Source: Rhizobium sp. NZLR1 | GTDB taxonomy: Bacteria > Pseudomonadota > Alphaproteobacteria > Rhizobiales > Rhizobiaceae | Length of the DNA: 64,000 bases | Reading direction: 5' to 3' | Assembly: GCF_017357385.1 (NCBI RefSeq) | Contig: NZ_CP071632.1 | Span: 2,733,501 to 2,797,500 of the forward strand | Shown: positions 18,063-25,655 of the stretch, piece after piece | How the letters are laid out: each line of letters begins with the position of its first letter | Numbering within the stretch: position 1 is the first letter of the stretch | The notes under the pieces: generated by a model | Seen by the model: only the letters and a program-made list of their open reading frames with translations | The model's database searches: none | Told to the model about the DNA's origin: nothing | Translations under genes and position numbers: made by a program

Positions 18063-19529
18063 TCACACCCCCTCCAGCACCACCTTGCCATCGAGGCTTT
18101 CGATCAGCATCGAACTGGCCTGGTTGAGGCCGGCAACCTCCACAGCGATGCCATGCGCCCGGAAGCGCTGCACGACCTTGTCGAGTGCGGCAACGGCGGT
18201 GATGTCCCAGAAATGCGCCTCGGAGACGTCGATCAGCACGGTCTTGCCGATCGCGTCCTGAACGTCGAAGGCCTCGACGAAGACGTCGGCGGAGGCAAAG
18301 AACACCTGGCCGGACACACGGTAGATGCGTTGCCCGACGGCTTGATCAGGCGCCACCTCGATGCGCAGCAGGCGGGCGACCTTGAAGGTGAAGAACACGC
18401 CGCTGAGCAGCACCCCGACCGTCACCCCAAGCGCCAGGTTGGCAGTGAAGACGGTGACGACGACGGTCGCCACCATGACGGCGCTCGACATCCGGGGATG
18501 AACGACGACCGCTCTGAGCGACGACCAGTCGAAAGTGTCGATCGATACCATGACCATGATCGCCACCAGCGCGGCGACCGGAACCTCGGAGACCCACGGC
18601 TTCAGCAGCACCATCAGGATCAGCAGAAACGCCCCGGCAAACAGCGTCGAGAGCCGGCCGCGCCCGCCATATTTCACGTTGCTCACCGTCTGGCCGATCA
18701 TGCCGCAGCCGGCAATGCCGCCGAATAGGCTCGCGGCTGCATTGGCAAGGCCAAGACCGGTGCATTCGCGGTTCTTCGAACTCGGCGTATCCGTGATCTC
18801 GTCGACGACGCTCGCGGTCATCATCGATTCCAGCAGCCCGACCATGGCGATGGCAAGTGCGGGTCCGGCGATGATCCGGAGGGTTTCCAGCGTCAGCGGC
18901 ACCGCCGGCCAGCCGAACACCGGAAGCGAATCCGGCAGTTTGCCGAGGTCGGCGACGGTCAGAACGGGAAGTCCGAACCCGATCGAGGCGACGGTCAGGA
19001 TCAGAACGCAGATCAACGGCGACGGGATCGCCGTCGTGATCCGCGGCGTCAGATAGATGATCGCAAGCCCGGCACTCAGCACGGCATATTCCGTCCAGCC
19101 GGCGCCGATGATGTGCGGCATCTGCGCAGCAAAGATCAGGATGGCAAGCGCATTGACAAAGCCGGTGCGCACGGATTTCGACACGAAGCGCATCAGCACG
19201 CCGAGCCGCAGCAGGCCGAACACGATCTGCATCAGCCCCGCCAGCAGCCCGGCCGCGAAGAGATAGGGCAAGCCGTGGGCATGCACCAGCGGTGCCGCGA
19301 CCAGTGCGACCGACCCGGCCGCCGCCGAAATCATCGCCGGGCGTCCGCCGGTGAACGCAATGACGATGCCGATGACGAAAGAGGCAAACAGGCCGACCTC
19401 GGGATCGACCCCCGCCACGAATGAAAAGGCGATGACCTCGGGGATCAGGGCGAAAGTCGCAACCGCACCGGCAAGCATTTCGCGCGTGGGATTGGCGGAC
19501 CAATCACGACGGATGGAGGAAAGCAGCAT
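18063..19529 (-). CDS. SulP-family inorganic anion transporter with STAS domain
   Basis: A 488-residue inner-membrane protein with about ten to twelve hydrophobic segments. GGRPAMISAAAGSVALVAAPL is the SulP hallmark near the N-terminus. A C-terminal STAS domain (about residues 375-488) contains VLIDVSEAHFWDITAVAAL. Members move sulfate, bicarbonate or related anions. The start is uncertain: ATG at 19529 and ATG at 19550 are both in frame, and neither has a strong ribosome binding site. Confidence 0.87.
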   Translation of the reverse strand: MLLSSIRRDWSANPTREMLAGAVATFALIPEVIAFSFVAGVDPEVGLFASFVIGIVIAFTGGRPAMISAAAGSVALVAAPLVHAHGLPYLFAAGLLAGLMQIVFGLLRLGVLMRFVSKSVRTGFVNALAILIFAAQMPHIIGAGWTEYAVLSAGLAIIYLTPRITTAIPSPLICVLILTVASIGFGLPVLTVADLGKLPDSLPVFGWPAVPLTLETLRIIAGPALAIAMVGLLESMMTASVVDEITDTPSSKNRECTGLGLANAAASLFGGIAGCGMIGQTVSNVKYGGRGRLSTLFAGAFLLILMVLLKPWVSEVPVAALVAIMVMVSIDTFDWSSLRAVVVHPRMSSAVMVATVVVTVFTANLALGVTVGVLLSGVFFTFKVARLLRIEVAPDQAVGQRIYRVSGQVFFASADVFVEAFDVQDAIGKTVLIDVSEAHFWDITAVAALDKVVQRFRAHGIAVEVAGLNQASSMLIESLDGKVVLEGV

Positions 19530-19832
19530 GGATAGAGTCTCGCAAAGCATGGCCGGGCTCGCTCTATCGAGCGGTCGTGTCGCGACATGCAGGTTTTGCG
19601 TTATCTGGCGGATCGGCGGCCAGAAGAGCCACCCGGGGTCTCACCGGGTCCGTGGTGAATGTCCGTGGTATAGACGAGATTTTTGCTGCAGCGCAACATT
19701 CAATTTCGCAGGGATGAAAGCGAAAGCTGCGAGCGAAATTGATGCGCCGCTTGCGATCGTGCCGGACGGGGCGATGAAAACTCGCCGCGAAGGTCCTCCT
19801 GCGCGATGGCGCGACTGGAGCCGAAGCCACCC

Positions 19833-20084
19833 TCACTGCCAGAGAAAGTCCGGGCCTGTGCTCTGGGACGTAAGCTTGAGTGTGCCGTCCGGCTGAACCA
19901 CATAGCTTTCGAAAACACGGTAACCGAATTGACCGAGAAAGGTATGTTTGACCACAGTTCCCGGACGATAGGGTGAATGAATGACCTTTCCCCGATAGGT
20001 GAGGCTACCCGAAAGAGGCTGCGGGTCTTGCGCGCTGGCGCAGGCCGTGAGGGTGAAGAGAATGGCAACGAGTGTGTGCTTCAT
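19833..20084 (-). CDS. Small lipoprotein, 83 residues
   Basis: It has a lipoprotein signal MKHTLVAILFTLTAC with a lipobox ending LTAC, so the mature protein would be lipid-anchored. The mature part (GSLTYRGKVIHSPYRPGTVV, then GYRVFESYVVQPDGTLKL) is short and probably all-beta. The ATG at 20084 is chosen because CAGGGAG stands about nine bases before it. Function unknown. Confidence 0.7.
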   Translation of the reverse strand: MKHTLVAILFTLTACASAQDPQPLSGSLTYRGKVIHSPYRPGTVVKHTFLGQFGYRVFESYVVQPDGTLKLTSQSTGPDFLWQ

Positions 20085-20139
20085 CCGGATCATCTCCCTG
20101 GAAGGTCCAGCGACGTGCACGACGTCAATCTCCTTCTTA

Positions 20140-20520
20140 TCAGATCGCTGCCCTGCTGCGGTCGAAATCTTTGCGTCGGGCCGCCTCTGCCCGCGAGAGC
20201 GCGCTGACAATCCTTTCCTCGGAGAAAGGCTTGGAGATCACATCGAACGCTCCAGCGATACCGTTGCCGACACTCTCAGGACTGCCGGTCACGAAAATAA
20301 CGTCCACGCCGAAGCGGTCGATCAGCCGACGGGCAAGCTGAGCGCCGCTCAGCCCGTCGGAGAGGTTGAGATCGACCAGCGCCACATCGCTTTTCTGAGC
20401 ATAGGCGAGAGCTTGCTCAACCGTCGAAACCGGCCCGATTGTCTGGTGCCCGGCCTCTTGCGCAATGCGTTCGAGCTCCAACGCAATAGTATTCTCATCT
20501 TCAACGATCATGACCTTCAT
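20140..20520 (-). CDS. Stand-alone response-regulator receiver protein
   Basis: The 126-residue protein is a single receiver domain. It has the acidic pocket EDE at residues 7-9, phosphoacceptor aspartate 50 in VALVDLNLSDG, T in VTGSPES, and lysine in VISKPFS. There is no output domain, so it likely acts by protein contact or as a phosphate sink. GAGGAGG precedes the ATG. No cognate kinase is adjacent. Confidence 0.88.
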   Translation of the reverse strand: MKVMIVEDENTIALELERIAQEAGHQTIGPVSTVEQALAYAQKSDVALVDLNLSDGLSGAQLARRLIDRFGVDVIFVTGSPESVGNGIAGAFDVISKPFSEERIVSALSRAEAARRKDFDRSRAAI

Positions 20521-20964
20521 GGCTAAGCCTCCTCACCAAAGCCGGGTGCTCGGGCACACTGCCGGTAACGGGTACAACGCCGTCGACCCAAAATGTTTCC
20601 ACTCTGCATTGAATTTCTTTCGGACATCAGACGCCGCCGCTGGCTAATCCTCCACTGCAGCAGCAGAATGCCGTCCAACGGCGCTTCGCCGTAGGAGACA
20701 GCCCGGAACACATCACAGAGGACGAAGGCGCAAAAGTTCCAGCCGCACCGGGCTCGATACGGCAGTGAGCGCTCTTCTGTCAGGTGTTTTTATGGTGGCG
20801 CTGCTGAATGCTGGCGGAAAGCGGATTTGTGCCGAGTCGGCGGCCCACCTGCCCGCCACCGTGACCGGCAAGGCAACGTCCCATGGCGGGAGATCCAATG
20901 ATTTGACAGCGCCTTGCGGCGGACCGAAGCCCTTGGCCTCCGGTCCGCCGCAACTCGACCTCGC
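20521..20964. other. Intergenic region, 444 bases
   Basis: It holds the receiver-gene promoter side and the hairpin at 20914-20953. Overlapping frames on both strands show no ribosome binding site or family resemblance, so I call no gene. Confidence 0.5.
20914..20953. terminator. Hairpin downstream of the DUF899 gene
   Basis: TTGCGGCGGACCG and CGGTCCGCCGCAA form a perfect 13-base stem around a 14-base loop. It ends 11 bases after the minus-strand stop at 20965. There is no T run, so it may be a 3' stabiliser rather than a classical terminator. Confidence 0.65.
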
Positions 20965-21753
20965 TCACGGTTTCGTATTTGCACTTTCGGCCCGGAACGC
21001 CGCCTCGCCGGCGTCGGAGACATCGACCCACTTCTTGTCCGGCTCGGCGTCTGGCACATAAGCGTCGTTCCAGTTCCACCATTTGTAGGTCGGGGTCTGA
21101 GGATAGCCCTCGGGCGAATCCTCCCAGACTTCCTGGCGGCCGAGTGGCGTGATATCGAGGTAGTTCCAGGTGCCGCCCATCTGCTCATCGCCGCGGTTGT
21201 TGATGAAATAGGTGCGGAAGATGCGCTCGCCGTCGCGGTAGAACACGTTGGTGCCGTGCCACTCGTCGACGCCGAAATCCTTGTCGAAACTGTCGGTGAT
21301 CGTCACCCATGGTATCGTCCAGCCCATCCGCGCTTTCAGCCGGGCGATGTCGGCCTGCGGCGCGCGTGAGGCAAATACCAGCGTCGTATCGCGGGCGTTG
21401 AGATGGGCGACGTGAGCCACTTGATCGGCCACCATCGAGCAGCCGCGGCAGGCATGCTCGGGCCAGCCGAAGACGCCTGGCTCGTAGAAGGCGCGGTAGA
21501 CGATCAGCTGGCGACGGCCCTCAAACAGTTCGGGCAGGCTGACCTTGCCCTGGGGTCCCTCGAACGCATAGGCCTTTTCGACCGCCATCCACGGCATGCG
21601 CCGGCGCTCGGCGGCCAGCGCATCGCGCGCACGGGTCTGCGCCTTTTCCTTTACCAGCATCTGCTCGCGCGCCGCCTCCCAAGCCTCCAGCGCCACGACC
21701 GCCGGTCTCTGCATGCTCTGTCCTCTCTTTCCATTTTCGGCTGAAGCAGTCAT
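20965..21753 (-). CDS. DUF899 family thioredoxin-like protein
   Basis: The 262-residue protein carries the DUF899 blocks RRRMPWMAVEKAYAFEGPQG, ACRGCSMVADQVAHVAHLNA and WVTITDSFDKDFGVDEWHG, ending in TPLGRQEVWEDSPEGYPQT. The family adopts a thioredoxin-like fold; the CxxC in ACRGCS is the likely redox-active site. Its reaction is not established. GAGGAG precedes the ATG at 21753. Confidence 0.87.
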   Translation of the reverse strand: MTASAENGKRGQSMQRPAVVALEAWEAAREQMLVKEKAQTRARDALAAERRRMPWMAVEKAYAFEGPQGKVSLPELFEGRRQLIVYRAFYEPGVFGWPEHACRGCSMVADQVAHVAHLNARDTTLVFASRAPQADIARLKARMGWTIPWVTITDSFDKDFGVDEWHGTNVFYRDGERIFRTYFINNRGDEQMGGTWNYLDITPLGRQEVWEDSPEGYPQTPTYKWWNWNDAYVPDAEPDKKWVDVSDAGEAAFRAESANTKP

Positions 21754-21800
21754 GGCTCAATCTCCTCGTTGGGGCGAATTCCCGCGCCTCGAAGCCCGGC

Positions 21801-22289
21801 TCATCGCGCGTTGTTCGGACATAGTCTCGCATCGGAAATCGAACAGTGGGAGTAACAAGTGTGACCGTATTCCCATTGCCCCGATCGCAGCCGCAGCGCC
21901 GGTCCGGATGATGCGTGAACAGGTGCTGGATGGAGCGCGTCAATGACGCCGTCGCCCTGGATGTCTTCGCCCTCGACGATGATATCGCCGAGATGGATGC
22001 CGATCCGGAACTCGAGCCCGTGCTCCGGAAGGGCCACGGCGTTGTGCGTGGCTTTCCGCTGCTGGACCTCCACCGCGCAACGCAAGGCATCGACGACGCT
22101 CTGGAATTCGACCAGCGAACCATCGCCCATGGTTTTGACCAGCCGGCCATGGTGACGCTCGATCGCCGGCTCGAAGACATCATTCTGGTCCGCCTGAAAA
22201 CGCGCACGCGTGACCTCTTCGTCGATCTGGCTCAATCGACTGTAACCGACGACATCGGCGATTAGGATAGCTGCAAGACGGCGCTCCAT
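21801..22289 (-). pseudogene. Truncated class III adenylate/guanylate cyclase
   Basis: The first 115 or so residues match the cyclase domain: ERRLAAILIADVVGYSRLS with the first metal aspartate, VKTMGDGSLVEF with the second, and FRIGIHLGDIIVEGEDIQGD. After GDGV the sequence loses all resemblance where the family continues with its NxAAR catalytic segment. The rest ends in an unrelated tail rich in Cys, Ser and His. Essential catalytic residues and the usual C-terminal part are gone, so it should be inactive. The break near 21945 suggests deletion or rearrangement. Confidence 0.75.
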
Positions 22290-22522
22290 CCCCGGTCTTT
22301 CCTGGAGAGCGAAGGTATTGTTAACAACATCCTATAGTAGGTCCCATCGCGATGCTATCGTCGCACCCGCGCAATAGTCGAATTGGCGGCGAGCGGTCCG
22401 ATAAGAATGGCGCCAGACGAAATACTTCAAGCCATCGCAGCCTTCGACTATCAGCAGAGTTGCCAAAAGCAGGCGAGTATCGGAAGCTTGTTTTTTGGCT
22501 ATAAGGCGACGGATTGTTCGAT

Positions 22523-23290
22523 ATGACCACAGCCTCTTCCAGTCGGCAGACCAGCCACGGCAGCGCCAGGATCTGCCGCGGCTGCTGGGACCAGATGCAT
22601 ATGCCGATCCCGATCGGCGGCCCGCTCGCCTTGCCGTTCCGCGCCTTGGGCATCACCCGCAGCAAGATGAACCCCGATATCTGCACGATCTGCGAACGTT
22701 CCTTTCAGTACGTCAAGAAGCAGCGCCAGATCACCGTCGACGCGACCATCCTGTTTGCCGATATCAGGGGCTTCACGGATCTGTCGGAGCGCATCGAGGC
22801 TGTGCAACTGAGCGAGATCGTCAGCCTGTTCCAGGATCGCTGCGCCCAGGCGATCTGGGCGCATGACGGCATCGTCAACAAGCAGATGGGCGACGGCCTG
22901 ATGGCGATCTTCAATTTCCCGATCGTCCGCAACGATCACGCCGTCGCCGCGATCCGGGCCGCGCAGGAGATCCAGCGAAACTGCGCCGCGGCGCTGAACG
23001 GCCTGGTGCTCGACACATTGCCCGGCCGCACCCTCGGCGTCGGCGTCGGCATCCATTCCGGCGAGGTGCAGATCGGCGAATTCTCGAGCTTCCGCAGTGA
23101 TTTCACCGCGATCGGCGGCATCGTCAACCAGGCGGCCAGGCTTGAATCCCAAGCCGCGGCGGGCGAGATTCTGATCTCTGCGGAAACGGCGACGAAGGCT
23201 CCCGACCTCGCAGCAGGCGCCGAAACGCGCATGCTTGCGCTGAAGGGCATCGAACAGCCGGTGCAAGCAAGCGTGCTGGTGAAGGGCTGA
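22523..23290 (+). CDS. Class III adenylate/guanylate cyclase with N-terminal cysteine motif
   Basis: A 255-residue soluble protein. Residues 17-58 carry two CxxC pairs (C18/C21 in ICRGCW, C54/C57 in ICTICE) that may bind a metal. A cyclase catalytic domain follows: ILFADIRGFTDLS and GDGLMAIFNFP hold the metal-binding aspartates, and GGIVNQAARLESQA holds the asparagine and arginine used in catalysis. It should make cAMP or cGMP. Start at ATG 22523; the ribosome binding site is weak. Confidence 0.87.
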   Translation: MTTASSSRQTSHGSARICRGCWDQMHMPIPIGGPLALPFRALGITRSKMNPDICTICERSFQYVKKQRQITVDATILFADIRGFTDLSERIEAVQLSEIVSLFQDRCAQAIWAHDGIVNKQMGDGLMAIFNFPIVRNDHAVAAIRAAQEIQRNCAAALNGLVLDTLPGRTLGVGVGIHSGEVQIGEFSSFRSDFTAIGGIVNQAARLESQAAAGEILISAETATKAPDLAAGAETRMLALKGIEQPVQASVLVKG

Positions 23291-23432
23291 AGTACCGCAC
23301 CTCTTTTTTCACGCTTTGATTGCTGGGGGAACCGACTGTAAGCGGGTTAACTCAGGAACAAGCGAAGGGATCTCTGGTTCTGACGACGCCCGAAAGGTGC
23401 TCGGCGAGGCTGCCAAGCGCCCCGCCGCTTCC

Positions 23433-23810
23433 TCAGTACTTCATGTTGCGTAATTCCGGAAAATCATAATAACGCAGCAGCTTATCATGGCAGCGATAGT
23501 CGTTCTTTTTCAGGTACAATATCATGTTGTGTTGCAAGCCCAGGCCGATATAGGACCAGTTCGGATTGCTGCGTTCCGTCGTGCGCGTGCAATAAGCGTA
23601 TATCTGCTTTTCCGGATTCAGCAGAACCACGCTGGAAATCTCCGCCTTTACGAAGTTCCCCGGTTTAATGGTTCCCCGCAGAGCGTCGATGTACTCGCGT
23701 CGAACTGCGCTGGAAGGCGGCCGCTGGGAATCTGTAACGGACTGCGGCGCTGGCGTTTGGCAGCCGGTCAGCGCCAGCAGAGCGGCGCAGACAAGGAATT
23801 TGTTTTTCAT
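23433..23810 (-). CDS. Small lipoprotein, paralogue A
   Basis: The 125-residue protein has signal MKNKFLVCAALLALTGC with a clear lipobox (LTGC). The mature part contains SQRPPSSAVRREYIDAL, ISSVVLLNPEKQIYAYC and a C-terminal RCHDKLLRYYDFPE. It is clearly related along its length to the next gene upstream (23948-24337). It probably anchors in the envelope. Function unknown. Confidence 0.78.
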   Translation of the reverse strand: MKNKFLVCAALLALTGCQTPAPQSVTDSQRPPSSAVRREYIDALRGTIKPGNFVKAEISSVVLLNPEKQIYAYCTRTTERSNPNWSYIGLGLQHNMILYLKKNDYRCHDKLLRYYDFPELRNMKY

Positions 23811-23947
23811 TCAGTTGGATCTTCCTCTATTAAAATCGATAGATCGAGCTTTCCGGATGGCGGCGCTACCACGACGCTGGAGGCATGCCGCGCCGCCGGT
23901 CAACAAGGCCTGGAACGGCGACGCGGCCCGAGCCCTCGTCTCTTTCG

Positions 23948-24337
23948 TCAGGTCTTCATGCCGTTCATCTCAGGAAACGGGTAGTAACGCAGCCGCTTGT
24001 CGCGGCATCGATCGTCATTCGCCGTTGCGCCCAGCACTTTGCCCTCTGTGAACGAGACCCCGAGATAGGCCCAGTCTCCCCAGCTGTGCTTCGGCACCAC
24101 CCGGACACAGTAAGCATAGATCTGTTTTTCGGGATCGAGCAGAACGACGCTGGATATGCGCGCCCAGACGACTTCTCCTGCTTCGTGTCTATAGCTTCTC
24201 TTGAACACAATATTGATGAAGTTCTGCCGGACTTCATTTGAGGGCGGACGCTGGGACTCTGCCACGGATTGCGACACCGGGGCGTTGCAGCCGGCGAGCG
24301 CCAGCAGAGCAGCGCAAACAAAGACTTTTATTCTCAT
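23948..24337 (-). CDS. Small lipoprotein, paralogue B
   Basis: The 129-residue protein has signal and lipobox MRIKVFVCAALLALAGC. It shares SQRPPS, ISSVVLL-PEKQIYAYC and RC-DK-LRYY-FPE with paralogue A, 137 bases downstream. The middle of the two proteins differs, so the duplication is old. Both have two conserved cysteines in the mature part that could pair. Confidence 0.78.
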   Translation of the reverse strand: MRIKVFVCAALLALAGCNAPVSQSVAESQRPPSNEVRQNFINIVFKRSYRHEAGEVVWARISSVVLLDPEKQIYAYCVRVVPKHSWGDWAYLGVSFTEGKVLGATANDDRCRDKRLRYYPFPEMNGMKT

Positions 24338-24438
24338 TTCTTAAAGTCTCCAAAGAATCGGAGCGCATGTACGCTGCCTATTCCCACAAACACAGCGGGA
24401 ATAATATTTGCAATACATGGCAAGAAATATCGTTGGCG

Positions 24439-24726
24439 TCACCGGCTGTCGACCGCATGACCGGCATCGTCCTCATGATCATCGATCGGCACGCCGGCTT
24501 CCAGCGCCGCAAGGATAAAGGCCTGCCTCACCGTCTCGGCCGGCATGCGCCCGGCAAGCCAGGCGCGGCAGAAATCAATCGTTCTCTGCTGATGGACGCC
24601 GCCATGGATCGGCCAGTCCGAGACGAGGGCATAAAGCGCATCCTGCGGCGAGCGGAGAACCAGCCGTTCGCCGATTTCAAGATCGATGGAAATCGGTTTT
24701 CCCCAGAAGGACGGATGGTCGCTAAT
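24439..24726 (-). CDS. DUF982 family protein with non-standard (ATT) start or lost start
   Basis: A 95-residue frame matches DUF982, a small family largely confined to Rhizobiales. Visible are FWGKPISIDLEIGERLVLRS, PQDALYALVSDWP, FCRAWLAGRMPAETVRQAF and ILAALEAGV. No ATG, GTG or TTG occurs at the right place. An ATT at 24724-24726 follows AGGTG by eight bases and would begin the protein exactly where the family starts. Either ATT is used, as in a few bacterial genes, or the gene has lost its start and is decaying. Function of the family is unknown. Confidence 0.6.
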   Translation of the reverse strand: MSDHPSFWGKPISIDLEIGERLVLRSPQDALYALVSDWPIHGGVHQQRTIDFCRAWLAGRMPAETVRQAFILAALEAGVPIDDHEDDAGHAVDSR

Positions 24727-25085
24727 GGCAATAACACCTGAAGCTGAATTGACCAGGAATAACTGCGGAAGACCGATCTCGGTTCCAGTGTGCGCCCGGA
24801 TGGTATCACTATTGAAAGGCCGGGTACGCCGACATCGGAAGGATGCAAGAAGCAGCGTTGCGGCGCGTCCTTCGAGGCTCCGTCCGATGGACTGCGCACC
24901 TCAGGAAGAGGAGCGTTGGAGGATGCCGCGCCAGCGCTCAAGAGAGATCTTGAGATAACCGCCGGCGCCCAAGAGAGCCTTATCCTGAGGTGGCCCGCAG
25001 GGGCCCCGAAGGACGATGCGGGTGCGCCGGCTTAGCGGCGCCACGTCCCTAGGTGCCCTGGCAACGAAGCCGCGGCCGCCCGTTG
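24727..25085. repeat. Intergenic RIME-like mosaic
   Basis: One copy (24865-24911: GCGTCCTTCGAGGC ... CACCTCAGGAAGAGG) and an inverted copy (24976-25023: CCTTATCCTGAGG ... CCGAAGGACGATGCGGG) stand 65 bases apart. I see no gene in this gap. Confidence 0.72.
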
Positions 25086-25427
25086 TCAGGCGGGCAACTT
25101 GCAGCCCTTGCTCATACCAGCGGACTGCATGGCGGAAACCTTGCCTTTCGACGCGGCAATCTCGCCTTCCTTGTCTCCCCCCGCAACGCTGCCGATTGGG
25201 ACGCCGACGAGAAAGACGCCGAAGGCATCGCCGTTCGCCGCACTGATCTGCTGCTTCGACAAGTCGTCCAGCTTAGCTCTCTCCTTTTTCAGTTCGACAG
25301 CGAGAGCTTCGCAGCCAAGGTTCGTATAAGCCGCCATCGGAATATCGACCTGCACGATGGCGTCAGGACGTTTGGCGCAACTGGCCAGTGCAGCGGTCGC
25401 CGCGAATGCGATAATGATCTTTTTCAT
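25086..25427 (-). CDS. Small lipoprotein, 113 residues
   Basis: Signal peptide [17 protein letters not shown] ends in a lipobox (LASC). The mature part has a short charged helical stretch ([21 protein letters not shown]), a glycine-rich hydrophobic segment ([17 protein letters not shown]) and two cysteines. This resembles small outer-membrane lipoproteins, but I recognise no named family. It is divergent from uvrB. Confidence 0.72.
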   Translation of the reverse strand: MKKIIIAFAATAALASCAKRPDAIVQVDIPMAAYTNLGCEALAVELKKERAKLDDLSKQQISAANGDAFGVFLVGVPIGSVAGGDKEGEIAASKGKVSAMQSAGMSKGCKLPA

Positions 25428-25655
25428 GAATGGTCCCCGATTCCCGCAATAGCTGTAACATTGCCGCCCTCAGCGCGGGAGGTGATCCGCTTTTCAACCA
25501 CAGACTTTTTATTTATGTACTCGGGAAAACCTCATTGCAGCCTCTTTGCCAACATTCCGCGCCCAACATTATTCGCCAATCTGAACGATTCATTCGTTTC
25601 CCTTTTGTACTCTTTCCCTCTTCCCTTTCGCGCTAACTCTCTCCATATTCCCGCC

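Noticed and set aside
18346-19503. Second minus-strand frame overlapping the SulP gene
   Set aside because: It is rich in Arg, His and Cys, as expected of an out-of-frame translation, while the SulP frame carries clear membrane segments and a STAS domain.
25540-25655. LexA box upstream of uvrB
   Set aside because: GAACGATTCATTCGT resembles one half-site only. The second GAAC is missing at the required spacing.
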